Below, piece by piece: positions 32,628 to 64,000 of a DNA stretch of 64,000 bases. Positions within the stretch are counted from its first letter, which is position 1, and the number at the start of each line of letters is the position of its first letter. The translations under genes and the position numbers were made by a program. The notes beneath the pieces are model-generated. The model was given only the letters and a program-made list of their open reading frames with translations. It had not been told where the DNA came from and made no database searches. The DNA is from Actinostola sp. cb2023. Its lineage: Eukaryota; Cnidaria; Anthozoa; Actiniaria; Actinostolidae. The stretch lies in NCBI GenBank assembly GCA_033675265.1, contig JAUJYZ010000753.1:25001-89000 (forward strand), given 5' to 3'.

Positions 32628-34527
32628 CAGTCATTCAGTCATTCAGTCATTCAGTCATTCAGTCATTCAGTCATTCAGTCATTCAGTCATTCAGTCGTTC
32701 AGTCATTCAGTCATTCAGTCATTCAGTCATTCAGTCATTCATTCATTCAGTCATTCATTCATTCAGTCATTCAGTCAATCAGTCATTCAGTCATTCAGTC
32801 ATTCAGTCATTCATTCATTCAGTCATTCAGTCAATCAGTCATTCAGTCAATCAGTCATTCAGTCATTCAGTCATTCAGTCATTCAGTCATTCAGTCATTC
32901 AGTCATTCAGTCATTCAGTCATTCAGTCATTCAGTCATTCAGTCATTCAGTCATTCAGTCATTCAGTCATTCAGTCATTCAGTCATTCAGTCATTCAGTC
33001 ATTCAGTCATTCAGTCATTCAGTCATTCAGTCAATCATTCAGCCATTCAGTCAATCATTCATTCATTCAGTCATTCATTCATTCAGCCATTCAGTCAATC
33101 ATTCAGTCATTCAGTCATTCAGTCAATCATTCAGTCATTCAGTCATTCAGTCAATCATTCATTCATTCATTCATTCATTCATTCATTCATTCATTCATTC
33201 ATTCATTCATTCATTCAGTCATTCAGTCAATCATTCATTCATTCATTCATTCAGTCATTCAATCAATCATTCAGTCATTCATTCAGTCATTCAATCAATC
33301 ATTCAGTCATTCAGTCATTCAGTCATTCAGTCATTCAGTCATTCAGTCATTCAGTCATTCATTCAGTCATTCAGTCATTCAGTCATTCAGTCATTCAGTC
33401 ATTCAGTCATTCAGTCATTCAGTCATTCAGTCAATCATTCATTCAGTCATTCAGTCATTCAGTCAATCATTCAGTCATTCAGTCAATCAGTTATTCATTC
33501 AGTCATTCAGTCATTCAGTCATTCAGTCATTCAGTCATTCATTTATTCATTCAGTCATTCAGTCAATCATTCAGTCATTCATTCATTCAGTCATTCAGTC
33601 ATTCAGTCATTCAGTCATTCAGTCATTCAGTCATTCAGTCATTCAGTCATTCAGTCATTCAGTCATTCAGTCATTCAGTCAATCAGTTATTCAGTCAATC
33701 AGTCATTCATTCATTCATTCATTCAGTCAGTCATTCAGTCATTCAGCCATTCAGTCATTCAGCCATTCAGTCAGTCATTCATTCAGTCATTCATTCAGTC
33801 ATTCATTTAGTCATTCAGTCATTCAGTCATTCAGTCATTCAGTCATTCAGTCATTCAGTCATTCAGTAATTCAGTCATTCAGCCATTCAGTCAGTCATTC
33901 AGTCAGTCATTCATTCAGTCATTCATTCAGTCATTCAGTCAGTCATTCAGTCATTCAGTCATTCAGTCATTCAGTCAGTCATTCATTCAGTCAGTCATTC
34001 AGTCATTCAGTCATTCAGTCATTCAGTCATTCAGTCATTCAGTCATTCAGTCATTTCAGTCATTCAGTCATTCAGTCATTCAGTCATTCAGTCATTCAGT
34101 CATTCAGTCAGTCATTCATTCAGTCATTCAGTCATTCAGTCATTCAGTCATTCAGTCATTCAGTCATTCAGCCATTCAGTCATTCAGTCATTCAGTCATT
34201 CAGTCATTCAGTCATTCAGCCATTCAGTCAGCCATTCAGTTAGTCATTCATTCAGTCATTCAGTCATTCAGTCATTCAGTCATTCATTCAGTCATTCATT
34301 CAGTCATTCAGTCAGTCATTCATTCATTCAGTCATTCAGTCATTCATTCATTCAGTCATTCATTCAGTCATTCAGTCAGTCATTCATTCAGTCATTCAGT
34401 CATTCAGTCATTCAGTCATTCAGTCATTCAGTCATTCAGTCATTCAGTCATTCAGTCATTCAGTCATTCAGTCATTCAGTCATTCAGTCATTCAGTCATT
34501 CAGTCATTCATTCAGTCATTCAGTCAT
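32628..34527. repeat. ATTCAGTC tandem array, distal part
   Basis: Continuation of the array interrupted by the retrotransposon. It is dominated by the exact octamer ATTCAGTC, with occasional ATTC, AATC and GCC variants. No gene. Confidence 0.97.
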
Positions 34528-37073
<2,546 letters not shown>

Positions 37074-37092
37074 ATAAAACTAAGCGAAATTA

Positions 37093-37130
37093 TACGACGT
37101 TTCGGCGTCACAGACGCCATTATCAAGTAA
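37093..37130 (-). ncRNA. Hammerhead-ribozyme-like motif (left arm)
   Basis: Read on the minus strand: TTGATAA, then a perfect hairpin GGCGTC-TGT-GACGCC, then GAAACGTC. This follows the order core box 1, stem II, core box 2 of hammerhead ribozymes (CUGANGA, stem II, GAAA). Box 1 deviates at two positions that normally pair with each other (C3-G8 replaced by U-A), and an extra U precedes stem II. It may be a degenerate ribozyme of a Penelope-like or retrozyme-type element, or chance. Confidence 0.3.
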
Positions 37131-37593
37131 GTTTAATGAACAATGTGGGAGTTTATAAAGGCATCAAGATGAATAACAATGAGTTATTAAATGAAGAGTT
37201 TGGCCCTCAGGGAGTCTGATTGAATATTTAGAGAAGGTCTTTTGTCTCTTATGAAAAACATTTCATACAATAGGCAGTCGAACTTATTGGTGCATTTTTT
37301 CAGAATTGAAAAGTTATTGTTCAGATCTTGTGGGACAATAGAGTGCACGTTCCTGTAGTGTCGGCCAATACTCGATGAGGTGTTCTTGTGTTCTTCTATT
37401 CGCTCGTGTAGGTGGCAAAAAAAAATGCACCAATAAGTTCGACTGCCTATTGTATGAAATGTTTTTCATAAGAGACAAAAGACCTTCTCTAAATATTCAA
37501 TCAGACTCCCTGAGGGCCAAACTCTTCATTTAATAACTCATTGTTATTCATCTTGATGCCTTTATAAACTCCCACATTGTTCATTAAACTTAC

Positions 37594-37627
37594 TTGATAA
37601 TGGCGTCTGTGACGCCGAAACGTCGTA
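37594..37627 (+). ncRNA. Hammerhead-ribozyme-like motif (right arm)
   Basis: Plus-strand copy of the motif at 37093-37130, with the same hairpin GGCGTC-TGT-GACGCC and GAAACGTC. The same caveats apply. Confidence 0.3.
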
Positions 37628-37653
37628 TAATTTCGCTTAGTTTTATTTTGTTA

Positions 37654-37695
37654 TGTATTACGAAATCCCTACTAATCAAAATAATAATAATAATG

Positions 37696-37772
<77 letters not shown>

Positions 37773-38427
37773 TGTTATCAGGAGCCCATTACTAGTAATG
37801 GGCTCCTGCTGTTATGACATGTAAATCAACATCGTGCAAGGCAACAAACCGTGTCAACTGTGTCAGTGTTGTTTGTTTGACAGTATTTTAACTTGAATTT
37901 CTTCGTCTTCGTCTAATTCTTTGTATTAATTCCAGCTAAGCAAACATATCTCACTGCTTTTAAGCCATAATAATCACATACCAATTAATATTAATAGTTT
38001 ATTTGAAAGCAATTTGAGATAGTGGGCTTGCATTTTTCATCGGATACCAAGGAAATTCAACGGAACATTTTGAATTACTGAACACAAATTGTTTATTTAT
38101 CTTAATTTTAATTCAATTCTCTTGGGAATAGAAAGGAACAGTCATTCAGTAGCTACATTACGGATCAAAACAATGCACAAAATTGGTTCACTGAGTGATA
38201 AAAATATCTATAATGCCAGGGGAAAAAAAACACGTTGAAACGTGACTTTTGGGCTGAAATTGAAAGCGGAAAAAAAGTGTGTTTATTTTAATATTTTTAA
38301 GGCAGTGACTAGTGACTAAGGGCAGAACTGTAAAGGAAATGTTGTTCAATACAGTTGTTCAGACTGGACTATTGATTGAAGAAGACAACTTTTCAAATTT
38401 AAAATCTGACTGTTGTAGTTGCTACAT
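37654..38427. other. AAT array and unique AT-rich sequence
   Basis: An AAT array lies at 37680-37770, then GGAGCCCATTACTAGTAATGGGCTCC, a short perfect palindrome at about 37782-37807. The rest is unique with no supported gene. Confidence 0.6.
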
Positions 38428-39060
38428 GAGCACAGTTGAGTTAAATTAAATGTTTATGTTTTTATCTATTTCAAGACAAGTTCACTTACTTGCAGATGTA
38501 ATTAAGTTCTTGAAACTGAACCAAAACGGTTGTTGAATTCTCCAGCAACTTCTCTGTACAGTGTTGCAGTTGGGCTACATGTATATGAGCGATATGAGCA
38601 CAGTTGAGTTAAATTAAATGTTTATGTTTTTATCTATTTCAAGACAAGTTCACTTACTTACAGATGTAATTAAGTTCTTGAAACTGAACCAAAACGGTTG
38701 TTGAATTCTCCAGCAACTTTTCTGTACAGTGTTGCAGTTGGGCTACATGTATATGAGCGATATGAGCACAGTTGAGTTAAATGAAATGTTTATGTTTTTA
38801 TCTATTTCAAGACAAGTTCACTTACTTGCAGATGTAATTAAGTTCTTGAAACTGAACCAAAACGGTTGTTGAATTCTCCAGCAACTTTTCTGTACAGTGT
38901 TGCAGTTGGGCTACATGTATATGAGCGATATGAGCACAGTTGAGTTAAATTAAATGTTTATGTTTTTATCTATTTCAAGACAAGTTCACTTACTTGCAGA
39001 TGTAATTAAGTTCTTGAAACTGTGTGAACCAAAACAGTTGTTGAAGTCTCTAGCAACGTC
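38428..39060. repeat. 168-bp satellite, about 3.8 copies
   Basis: Copies start at GAGCACAGTTGAGTTAAAT near 38428, 38596, 38764 and 38932. The first three are nearly identical and the last decays at its end. No coding frame. Confidence 0.9.
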
Positions 39061-40241
39061 TCTGTACTGTAGTAGTTACGGCATCACAAGCTCAGTCCAC
39101 TAGACATTGTCGACTATTCGTGTTATCTATTTTCATGCAAGAGTACGTCTCCTTACATAATCTGAATAATACGATGCTCACTTTAGAAAAACAACAACAA
39201 TAGTTGAGAAACTGAGTGAATAATCGACTGCTTTGGGTTGTGATCTCAAACTTGCTTTTGAAGAACTTCAACGAAATACAAGCCAAATCGAGTAGGATTC
39301 ATGTTCATAGATGATAAATAAAATGTTAATATTATTAATTACTTTAATCGATAAATGATATTTACTTAGCTGATATCGCGTGTCTTGTATCGTTGACCTG
39401 TCACTTCATTGGATGTGAGCCAAACATAACTGATCAACTTCCTTTCGCTGTTAACCAATCAGATTTCTTGTTCTATATATTGCTCTCGAGGTGTCGTTAA
39501 ATTAAATCTTAAGATAACCTGTGGCCAATCAGATTGCTTCTTCTATTGAAGTTAATGATTCACGTTAATTCTAAGGACATTATATATTTTCAAATATAAA
39601 TTCATATCAGCTAAAATCCACATGGTGAATTGTCATACCTCTTTCATCCAATGAGATTGCTTGTTCTAATGAAGTTTACCTGTTATATATAATTTGTTTT
39701 GGAAAGTTAAGATGACGTCATTTTTGACCAATCAGATTTCCACATTTTTTCCCTTCCTGTTTTTAAAGTGTTAAGAGTTTCAGACTCGGCAAACATGACT
39801 GCGATAAAATCTTAATGTGTTTAGTGTGTATAGTGGTGTAATGTATTTTAAAGGGGACTTCGTGTCCTATTGTACAACACCTGCCTTATGGGCGAATCTT
39901 GAAAAAAATAATAATATTTATCATATGACCCGTATTTCCCCGTGCGCGCGCTCTTAATAAAACCTTCGGAGAAAGTCACGTGATTGGGCACATACGGATT
40001 TTTGGAGCTGGTCCGTACAAAGCCGTATCCGGCCCCGGCCCCGATTGTTGTCAGGAAATTTTTTATACTTTTTTTGCAAAAGTTATTTTTTAAATGTGGA
40101 CGACTTGAAAAGTGAAAAAAAAAGTGAAAAAAAATAATTTGTTTCTTATCAGGAGTAATCGCGCATTTGTGTTCACTTTTCCTTGGCTGTGAATGATGTT
40201 TAGTACCAAAATGGTCCATATGAAAGGGTCATATGATAAAA
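39061..40241. other. Intergenic sequence, no supported gene
   Basis: Unique sequence with several scattered CCAATCAGATT motifs (about 39456-39740). A 123-codon minus-strand frame (39848-40219) lacks any recognisable domain and looks like chance. Confidence 0.5.
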
Positions 40242-40343
40242 TGCTTATTGACTGAGTTAGGTCGGGCCGGACGGGAAAATATTTGGCTCTCGGTCATTCT
40301 GTACGGACCTCGCTGCGCTCGGTCCGTACTTCCATGACCTCGA

Positions 40344-40384
<41 letters not shown>
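40242..40384. mobile_element. Foldback MITE
   Basis: Outer arms CTTATTGACTGAGT and ACTCAGTCAATAAG, inner arms GGACGGGAAAATATTTGGCT and its complement, around a centre rich in CGCTGCGCTCGGTCCGTAC. It has a stem-loop of about 140 bp. Confidence 0.75.
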
Positions 40385-43049
<2,665 letters not shown>

Positions 43050-43230
43050 TAAGCCGCATCTACACGAACAAGTTTTCCTTGACAAGGAAAAATCGACAAT
43101 TTTTTGTCATTTACACGAGCAAGTTTTCCTTGACAAGGAAAAATGGCGATGTTTTTGTCGTCTACACGAGCAAGTCTTCCTTGACAAGGAAAACTTGTCA
43201 AGGAAAATTTGCTCGTGTAGATTCAGCTTT
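43050..43230. mobile_element. Inverted-repeat MITE with internal CCTTGACAAGG palindromes
   Basis: Ends AAGCCGCATCTACACG and CGTGTAGATTCAGCTT. Inside, AAGTTTTCCTTGACAAGGAA occurs about three times in tandem. A related fragment is at about 1941 and its mirror. Confidence 0.7.
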
Positions 43231-44039
43231 TATCTCTTTGATACGAATTGAAATAATACTGCTTAGTTAGAGAAACAAGAAAAGCAAAACGAAGAATTCC
43301 AATGAACAGTAGAATAGACTGATTTTTTAACAATGTGAATTTTAATATTGGGTTGTGAATTTACAAAATTATAAATTCAATATTGGCGATGCGAATCTGA
43401 AAATAAAAAAATGTCTATCGTTTTCACAATCTTTCTGAACGACGTAAGGTTTTTAAATATTATCTAAGCTAGAGATATCGTTAGTACACGAATTTCTACA
43501 TGTAGCTTCAGTTGCTATTCCGAGCTGTCCAATGAAAATCTGTTTATCAAAAAAAAAAAAGGATGTAAGTGTCATTTTTCGGTGATAATTCCATTTAGTT
43601 ATGCCATGTTTTACCGAGCGCGGAGTCCAAATAGTCAACATTAACAGGTTGTTATATATAATACATTGTTTGACGACACTCTACGCTTTAATTAACAAGG
43701 ATATCAATTAAGTAAGTCAAAAAAACATTTATCTGGAGAGAAGCCATTCGAGTGCTTCGCGCGTCTTGACTGACGTCCTGTTTGTCATTCAGATCACGTT
43801 TCCTCAAGAAACCTTTCAAGTGCTTTGAGCTGTTGATTGACTGCTGTCAAAACGGACGTCAATTGCGGTCTGTAAATTCTAATATCTGCATTTTCAGGGT
43901 TTTTTTAATAGCTGCGCGAATTTAGAAATACTCCGCAGACGAGCAACACTCTTTTTCTCGCACGCCGCACGGTCATCAACAACTACGTCACTTCGTAACA
44001 GCCCTAGACGTCATAGTATGGCATGGTGCGCAGCTGTAG
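43231..44039. other. Intergenic sequence, nothing recognised
   Basis: Unique AT-rich sequence. No exon with both splice borders and a recognisable domain. Confidence 0.5.
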
Positions 44040-45050
44040 TAATATTTATAGGCTTCTGCCAAGTCCAACATGGAAAGACAACATACAGGTATCACTTGAG
44101 AACAATATATTTAATTTCCACGTGCGATATTATAGACTTCTTCTGCGTATGATCAAAATCCCAACCACATGTCCCACATGGAAAGACAAACATGCAGGTA
44201 TCACTTGAGAACAATATATTTAATTTCCACGTGCGATATTATAGACTTCTTCTGCGTATGATCAAAATCCCAAGTCCCACATGGAAAGAAAAACATACAG
44301 GTATCACTTGAGTAAAATATATTTAATTTCCACGTGCGATATTATAGACTTCTTCTGCGTATGATCAAACTCCCAAGTCCCACATGGAAAGACAAACATG
44401 CAGGTATTACTTGAGAAAAATATATTTAATTTCCACGTGCGATATTATAGACTTCTTCTGCGCATGATCAAACTCCCAAGTCCCACATGGAAAGACAAAC
44501 ATGCAGGTATTACTTGAGAAAAATATATTTAATTTCCACGTGCGATATTATAGACTTCTTCTGCGCATGATCAAACTCCCAAGTCCCACATGGAAAGACA
44601 AACATGCAGGTATCACTTGAGAACAATATATTTAATTTCCACGTGCGATATTATAGACTTCTTCTGCGCATGATCAAAATCCCAAGTCCCACATGGAAAG
44701 ACAAACATGCAGGTATCACTTGAGAACAATATATTTAATTTCCACGTGCGATATTATAGACTTCTTCTGCGCATGATCAAAATCCCAAGTCCCACATGGA
44801 AAGACAAACATGCAGGTATCACTTGAGAACAATATATTTAATTTCCACGTGCGATATTATAGACTTCTTCTGCGCATGATCAAAATCCCAAGTCCCACAT
44901 GGAAAGACAAACATACAGGTATTACTTGAGAAAAATATATTTAATTTCCACGTGCGATATTATATACTTCTTCTGCGCATGATCAAAATCCCAAGTCCCA
45001 CATGGAAAGAAAAACATACACTTATCACTTGAGTAAAATTTATTTAATAT
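44040..45050. repeat. About 103-bp satellite, ten copies
   Basis: Units contain TTTAATTTCCACGTGCGATA, GACTTCTTCTGCGCATGATC and CCCAAGTCCCACATGGAAAG. The repeats are very uniform, so recently amplified. Each unit has a CACGTG E-box. Confidence 0.93.
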
Positions 45051-45799
45051 CAAGCTTCATACTGGCCTTTGAATTTACACCAAATTCTATATACAATTTT
45101 TTTTCTCACCTCTACCTGAAATCTACTCATATAAAATATATATATTGGTACAATTAATTAACTTACGGTTATAAATAATGGAGTGATTTAAAACGATAAT
45201 TGACAATCGTGGAGAATAAAAAAATTAATTTAAAAACTCTTATCAAACAGGAAGCATGAGAGAGGGTCAGAGGAATCCTGGGGGGAGGGGAGGGATCTCG
45301 GTTGCTGATAGTATCATCACTCCACCACTTCAATATTAGAGCTATACGCAGCCAATTTTTTGTTTTTTTTTTGTGTGTGTGTGTGTGTGCGTGGGGGGGG
45401 GGGGGGGGGGGGTAGTTTTTTTTTTGGGGGGGGGGTAGTTTTTTTGGGGGGGGGGGGGGGGGGGTTATTATTTTTTGAGGGAGGGGGGTAGTTTTTTTGA
45501 AGGGGTGGTTAGTCTCGACCAATATTCCTCGGGCCGTCTCCATCCAATAACTGACTGAACGCTCCCGTATAACTATTAAAAGTTCAATCTATCTAAATAT
45601 AAGAGCAATGTCTGACAAACTTCAGAATATTAACTAGTTGCATATTAACATTAAACAGCAGTTGATGTTGAAAACAGTGTCCAAGAAAGGGCAAGAAAGT
45701 AGCTTTAATTTTGGTGCATCGAGTGTGTTTGGATTAATTTACCAACACTCGTTTGCAGGCTCTTCTCTTCCCTTTTCCCGCCCTGTTTTCTTTTCAAGA
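45051..45799. other. Spacer with poly-T/poly-G tracts
   Basis: From 45355 to 45495 alternating T and G runs (up to about 20 G) dominate. Proline/lysine-rich frames across it are artefacts. The rest is unique. Confidence 0.7.
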
Positions 45800-46016
45800 T
45801 GGCCGCCTCAAGAAAATTTAAGGCCTGGTTACTTTTCCAGATGGCCGCCTCGGAAATATAAGGCCTGGTTACTTTTCAATATGGCCGCCTCGGAAACATA
45901 AGGCCTGGTTACTTTTCAAGATGGCCGCCTCGGAAATATAAGGCCTGGTTACTTTCCAAGATGGCCGCCTCGGTAATATAAGGCCTGGTTACTTTTGAAT
46001 TATTTCAAGATGGCCG
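45800..46016. repeat. 41-bp minisatellite, five copies
   Basis: Units read AGGCCTGGTTACTTTTCAAG then ATGGCCGCCTCGGAAATATA. The AAGATGGCCGCC part resembles a YY1-type site. Confidence 0.9.
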
Positions 46017-47499
46017 CCAGATGAATACCTCAAAGTTAATGTTTTATACGCTTATTGTATTTCTAATTACATTGCTTGAAATTGTCTCGACATTGACTTG
46101 CTTGTTACCATTAATCCCAATAAGTATACATGCCCATTACTATCGTAATTCGTAATAGAAAGGATTCGCTGAAGACTTGCAAACTGGGTCGGCCAGAACT
46201 TCACCCTAAACTCTCAGTAGTATTTTCAATTTAATTAGATAGAAAAAAAGAGAGAAAACGAGTGCAACGTTGTATCACCAAACTGCGATACAATTTTGTT
46301 AAAGGGGGACTTCAACCAAAAAATGATTTTTTTGGAAATAAATGGATTAAAGAAAAGTGTGCTAAATATGTTTTCGTTAGCAATCGGGAAAGTCCGGGCT
46401 ACACTCGGAAATTGATCGGAATGACGTCACAACGGTGTAAATCGTCACCGATACTTTTAAAGGGTATAAGAGCCACTGGTAAGCGGAATCGATTTTTATC
46501 CTGGCCGACCCGTAATCACCCTAATCTCAGGCCCAAACCATACCTACTATACTACTTTTTAGCCAAACACGTGTCACCCTGCAGTCAGACCAAGGGCCGC
46601 TCAAACGATAAATGAAACATTAACAGAATGATAATTTTGTAGTGTCTTGAAAGGAAATAGAAAAGCAAGGCTTTGTGACATCTCCTTTACACCTGTGGGT
46701 TACCTGTGGTGAAGGAAAAAAGGGGACTGGGACAAACAAGGCAACTATAGTTAGTCCCAGTCTCCTCTGCCACAGGAAACCCAGATGATAGATTTATTGT
46801 TCCAACATGGCCGACATTCTTTGTCAATCATTCACTGGAAAAAACGCTCGCTCCGTGCAAATTCCGTTAAATTTCGTACAAATTCCGTGTAAATTTCGCT
46901 CAAATTCCGTGTATATTCCGTGTAAATTCCGTGTAAATTCCGTTCAAAATCCGTGCAAATGGCTTTGGACATTTACATACGAAATTGAGAATTTGAGAGC
47001 GATGTTCCTTCCTCTGCCTTTCTATGATCCTTTCAAGCTAGCTACAATAATTTGAAGAAAACTCCTTTTCGATTTTCTAAAAACTACGAAAAAATCAAGG
47101 AAGAATTTTTTCAATATTCGGAATGGAATCAGATATAAAGATGACTAAACTCCCAACCGGTACCTAAGTACAATTATTCAGTTGTAGGAATTGCTTATAA
47201 GCCTAGTTTCAATGCTCGGTGATATATATAGCGATTACAAGAAGCTCTGATAAAGTGACTAACTAAAATCGCTAAAATAATTAAGAGAAAGGATATAATT
47301 CTCACTCAATAAAGATAATTTCGAATACACAAAATACTGTGAAATATTTTTCAATAAAGAATAATCTCTAGAAATCACTAAAACCCGATAGACGATTTAA
47401 AACAATTTAAAGCAATGGAAGCCATTTTGAAATGTAACCACGCCTTTGCATGAAAGCGAGTCTAGGATTGTATTTAGCGAAGGCTCGGCTACCTAGAAT
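46017..47499. other. Intergenic sequence with a 12-bp tandem array
   Basis: At 46855-46962 about ten copies of AAATTCCGTGTA with variants. At 46688-46785 an imperfect stem-loop carries GGGACTGGGAC and GTCCCAGTCTCC. The 117-codon frame at 46262-46615 shows no domain. No gene supported. Confidence 0.6.
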
Positions 47500-47725
47500 G
47501 CCAGGTTACCTATGCTGTAAACGCCTGGTTACCGTTGTGCAAAGGCCAGGTTACGTGGCATTCCAATTGTTATAAACGCCTGGTTACCGTTGTGCAAAGG
47601 CCAGGTTACGTGGCATTCCAATTGTTATAAATGCCTGGTTACCGTTGTGCATAGGCCAGGTTACGTGGCATTCCAATTGTTATAAACGCCTGATTACCGT
47701 TGTGCAAAGGCCAGGTTACCAAATG
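47500..47725. repeat. About 63-bp minisatellite, four copies
   Basis: Units contain ACGCCTGGTTACCGTTGTGC, AAAGGCCAGGTTACGTGGCA and TTCCAATTGTTATAA. CCTGGTTAC and its partner GGCCAGGTTAC alternate. Confidence 0.9.
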
Positions 47726-48193
47726 ATTCAACCCACCAGAATAACTCACGCTCTTGCAATCTAAGAGTTGCACTTCACACTCACAATTATATTATAAGAT
47801 TCAAGCGCAAATGTGTCAAAATAAAAACTATAATATTTTCCACTAAATCTCTAACACCTCATTCCTAAAACCTAAAAATCCTAAATTTCTTTAAACTCGT
47901 GCGAGCTGTAATTAATAACGCTATAATTTAATCAATCGTTGATATAAATAGAATCAGCACTAGGTTACCATAGCAACTATGATCTAGTCACGTGACCACT
48001 ACAATAGAAACATTCCCCTAAAATCCATAAAACTCTATAAAAAGCGCACAATCTGCGTGCGAAACAAACGGGATTTTTAAAACTTCCCTAAGTGGGATAA
48101 ATTATGGGATATCGTCCACTACTACATACGGGATACCTCAAAAATTGCCGCGTGAGGTATCTGTAATACTTTGGAATAACGAACTCGATGAGG
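47726..48193. other. Intergenic or 3' flank of HIPK, nothing recognised
   Basis: Unique AT-rich sequence downstream of the HIPK stop codon. No polyadenylation signal on the minus strand could be assigned with confidence. Confidence 0.4.
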
Positions 48194-48580
48194 CACAGGG
48201 AGCCCACACGCCAATCTGTATTAGACACACAGGGAGCCCACACGTCAATCTGTATTAGACAAACAGGGAGCCCACACGTCAATCTGTATTAGACACAGAG
48301 GGAGCCCACACTTCAATCTGTATTAGACACACAGGGAGCCCACACGTCAATCTGTATTAGACACACAGGGAGCCCACACGTCAATCTGTATTAGACACAC
48401 AGGGAGCCCACACGTCAATCTGTATTAGACACACAGGGAGCCCACACGTCAATCTGTATTAGACACACAGGGAGCCCACACGTCAATCTGTATTAGACAC
48501 ACAGGGAGCCCACACGCCAATCTGTATTAGACACACAGGGAGCCCACACGTCAATTCGTATTAGCCACACAGGGAACCCG
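48194..48580. repeat. 36-bp minisatellite, about eleven copies, just 3' of HIPK
   Basis: Units read CACACAGGGAGCCCACACGT then CAATCTGTATTAGA. It starts about 60 bp after the HIPK stop codon, so it is probably transcribed in the 3' UTR. The regular period without variable spacers rules out a CRISPR array. Confidence 0.9.
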
Positions 48581-48642
48581 CACACTAATTCTGTTCCACT
48601 CTGTCCCCAGCATTGAGTGAAAACAGTTACTTACTAAAATGA

Positions 48643-64000
<15,358 letters not shown>

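Larger units (their letters stand above)
37067..37653. mobile_element. Foldback element with 234-bp inverted arms
   Basis: The left arm 37067-37300 and right arm 37419-37653 are near-perfect reverse complements, with a unique spacer of about 118 bp. The outer ends are TAACAAAATAAAAC and GTTTTATTTTGTTA, directly beside AAT arrays. Each arm carries a motif with TTGATAATGGCGTCTGTGAC followed by GCCGAAACGTCG. No coding capacity. Confidence 0.85.

Noticed and set aside
39848..40219. 123-codon minus-strand frame
   Set aside because: Composition is lysine/phenylalanine-rich from A/T runs; no domain, no splice context, and it borders a foldback MITE.
46262..46615. 117-codon plus-strand frame
   Set aside because: Does not start with ATG in a supported exon, has no known domain and sits in intergenic sequence.
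48194..48580. Regular 36-bp repeats resembling a CRISPR array
   Set aside because: There are no variable spacers; units abut each other, and the context is an animal gene.

Overview
The window is nuclear DNA of an animal. It has introns with GT/AG borders, a full-length homeodomain-interacting protein kinase (HIPK) gene, an immunoglobulin-domain receptor tyrosine kinase (RTK) gene, a Ty3/gypsy retrotransposon, many TA-flanked inverted-repeat elements and a very high load of micro- and minisatellites. The style (short phase-consistent exons, many MITEs, AAT/ATT arrays) would fit a non-bilaterian or other invertebrate, perhaps a cnidarian, but the species cannot be fixed from the sequence. I see no prokaryotic genes, tRNA, rRNA or CRISPR array.

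Layout. (1) Positions 1-26055 form a giant inverted repeat whose centre lies between 13559 and 13560 with a spacer of only 2 nt. The left arm carries, on the plus strand, exons of an RTK: signal peptide plus thrombospondin type 1 repeat (TSR), Ig domains, a transmembrane exon, a juxtamembrane exon and the N-lobe of a tyrosine kinase. The right arm carries the same exons on the minus strand. Both copies stop in the intron before the catalytic-loop exon, where the sequence folds back. The arms differ by a 920-bp segment (first coding exon, present only on the left), by about 0.75 kb in a minisatellite, and by many single-base indels. Several of these break an exon in one arm that is intact in the other. 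An assembly or long-read foldback joining two haplotypes is therefore at least as likely as a real duplication.

(2) The distal end of the right arm is an ATTCAGTC-type tandem array (24428-34527). It is interrupted by a young Ty3/gypsy element (26056-32627) whose two 429-bp LTRs I read as identical. The element has gag, protease, reverse transcriptase, RNase H and a DD35E integrase, with one reading-frame break inside RNase H.

(3) Positions 34528-48600 hold no gene I can support: AAT/ATT arrays, a 0.6-kb foldback element with hammerhead-ribozyme-like motifs, several satellites (168 bp, about 103 bp, 41 bp, 63 bp, 36 bp) and foldback MITEs.

(4) Positions 48643-63513 (minus strand) are a complete HIPK gene that I could model as 13 coding exons. 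All splice phases agree, giving 3510 nt and a protein of 1169 residues: a short N-terminal region, the kinase domain, a SUMO-interacting motif, an acidic tract and a long C-terminal region. Its introns hold MITEs, microsatellites, an array of about 21 perfect CArG boxes, and a tandem amplification of the last 50 bases of exon 2 together with its splice donor.

The two kinase genes are not an operon or pathway unit. The RTK would act at the cell surface, and HIPK is expected in the nucleus. They share one odd thing: a CCAAATAAGG-type minisatellite inside an intron of each kinase domain.
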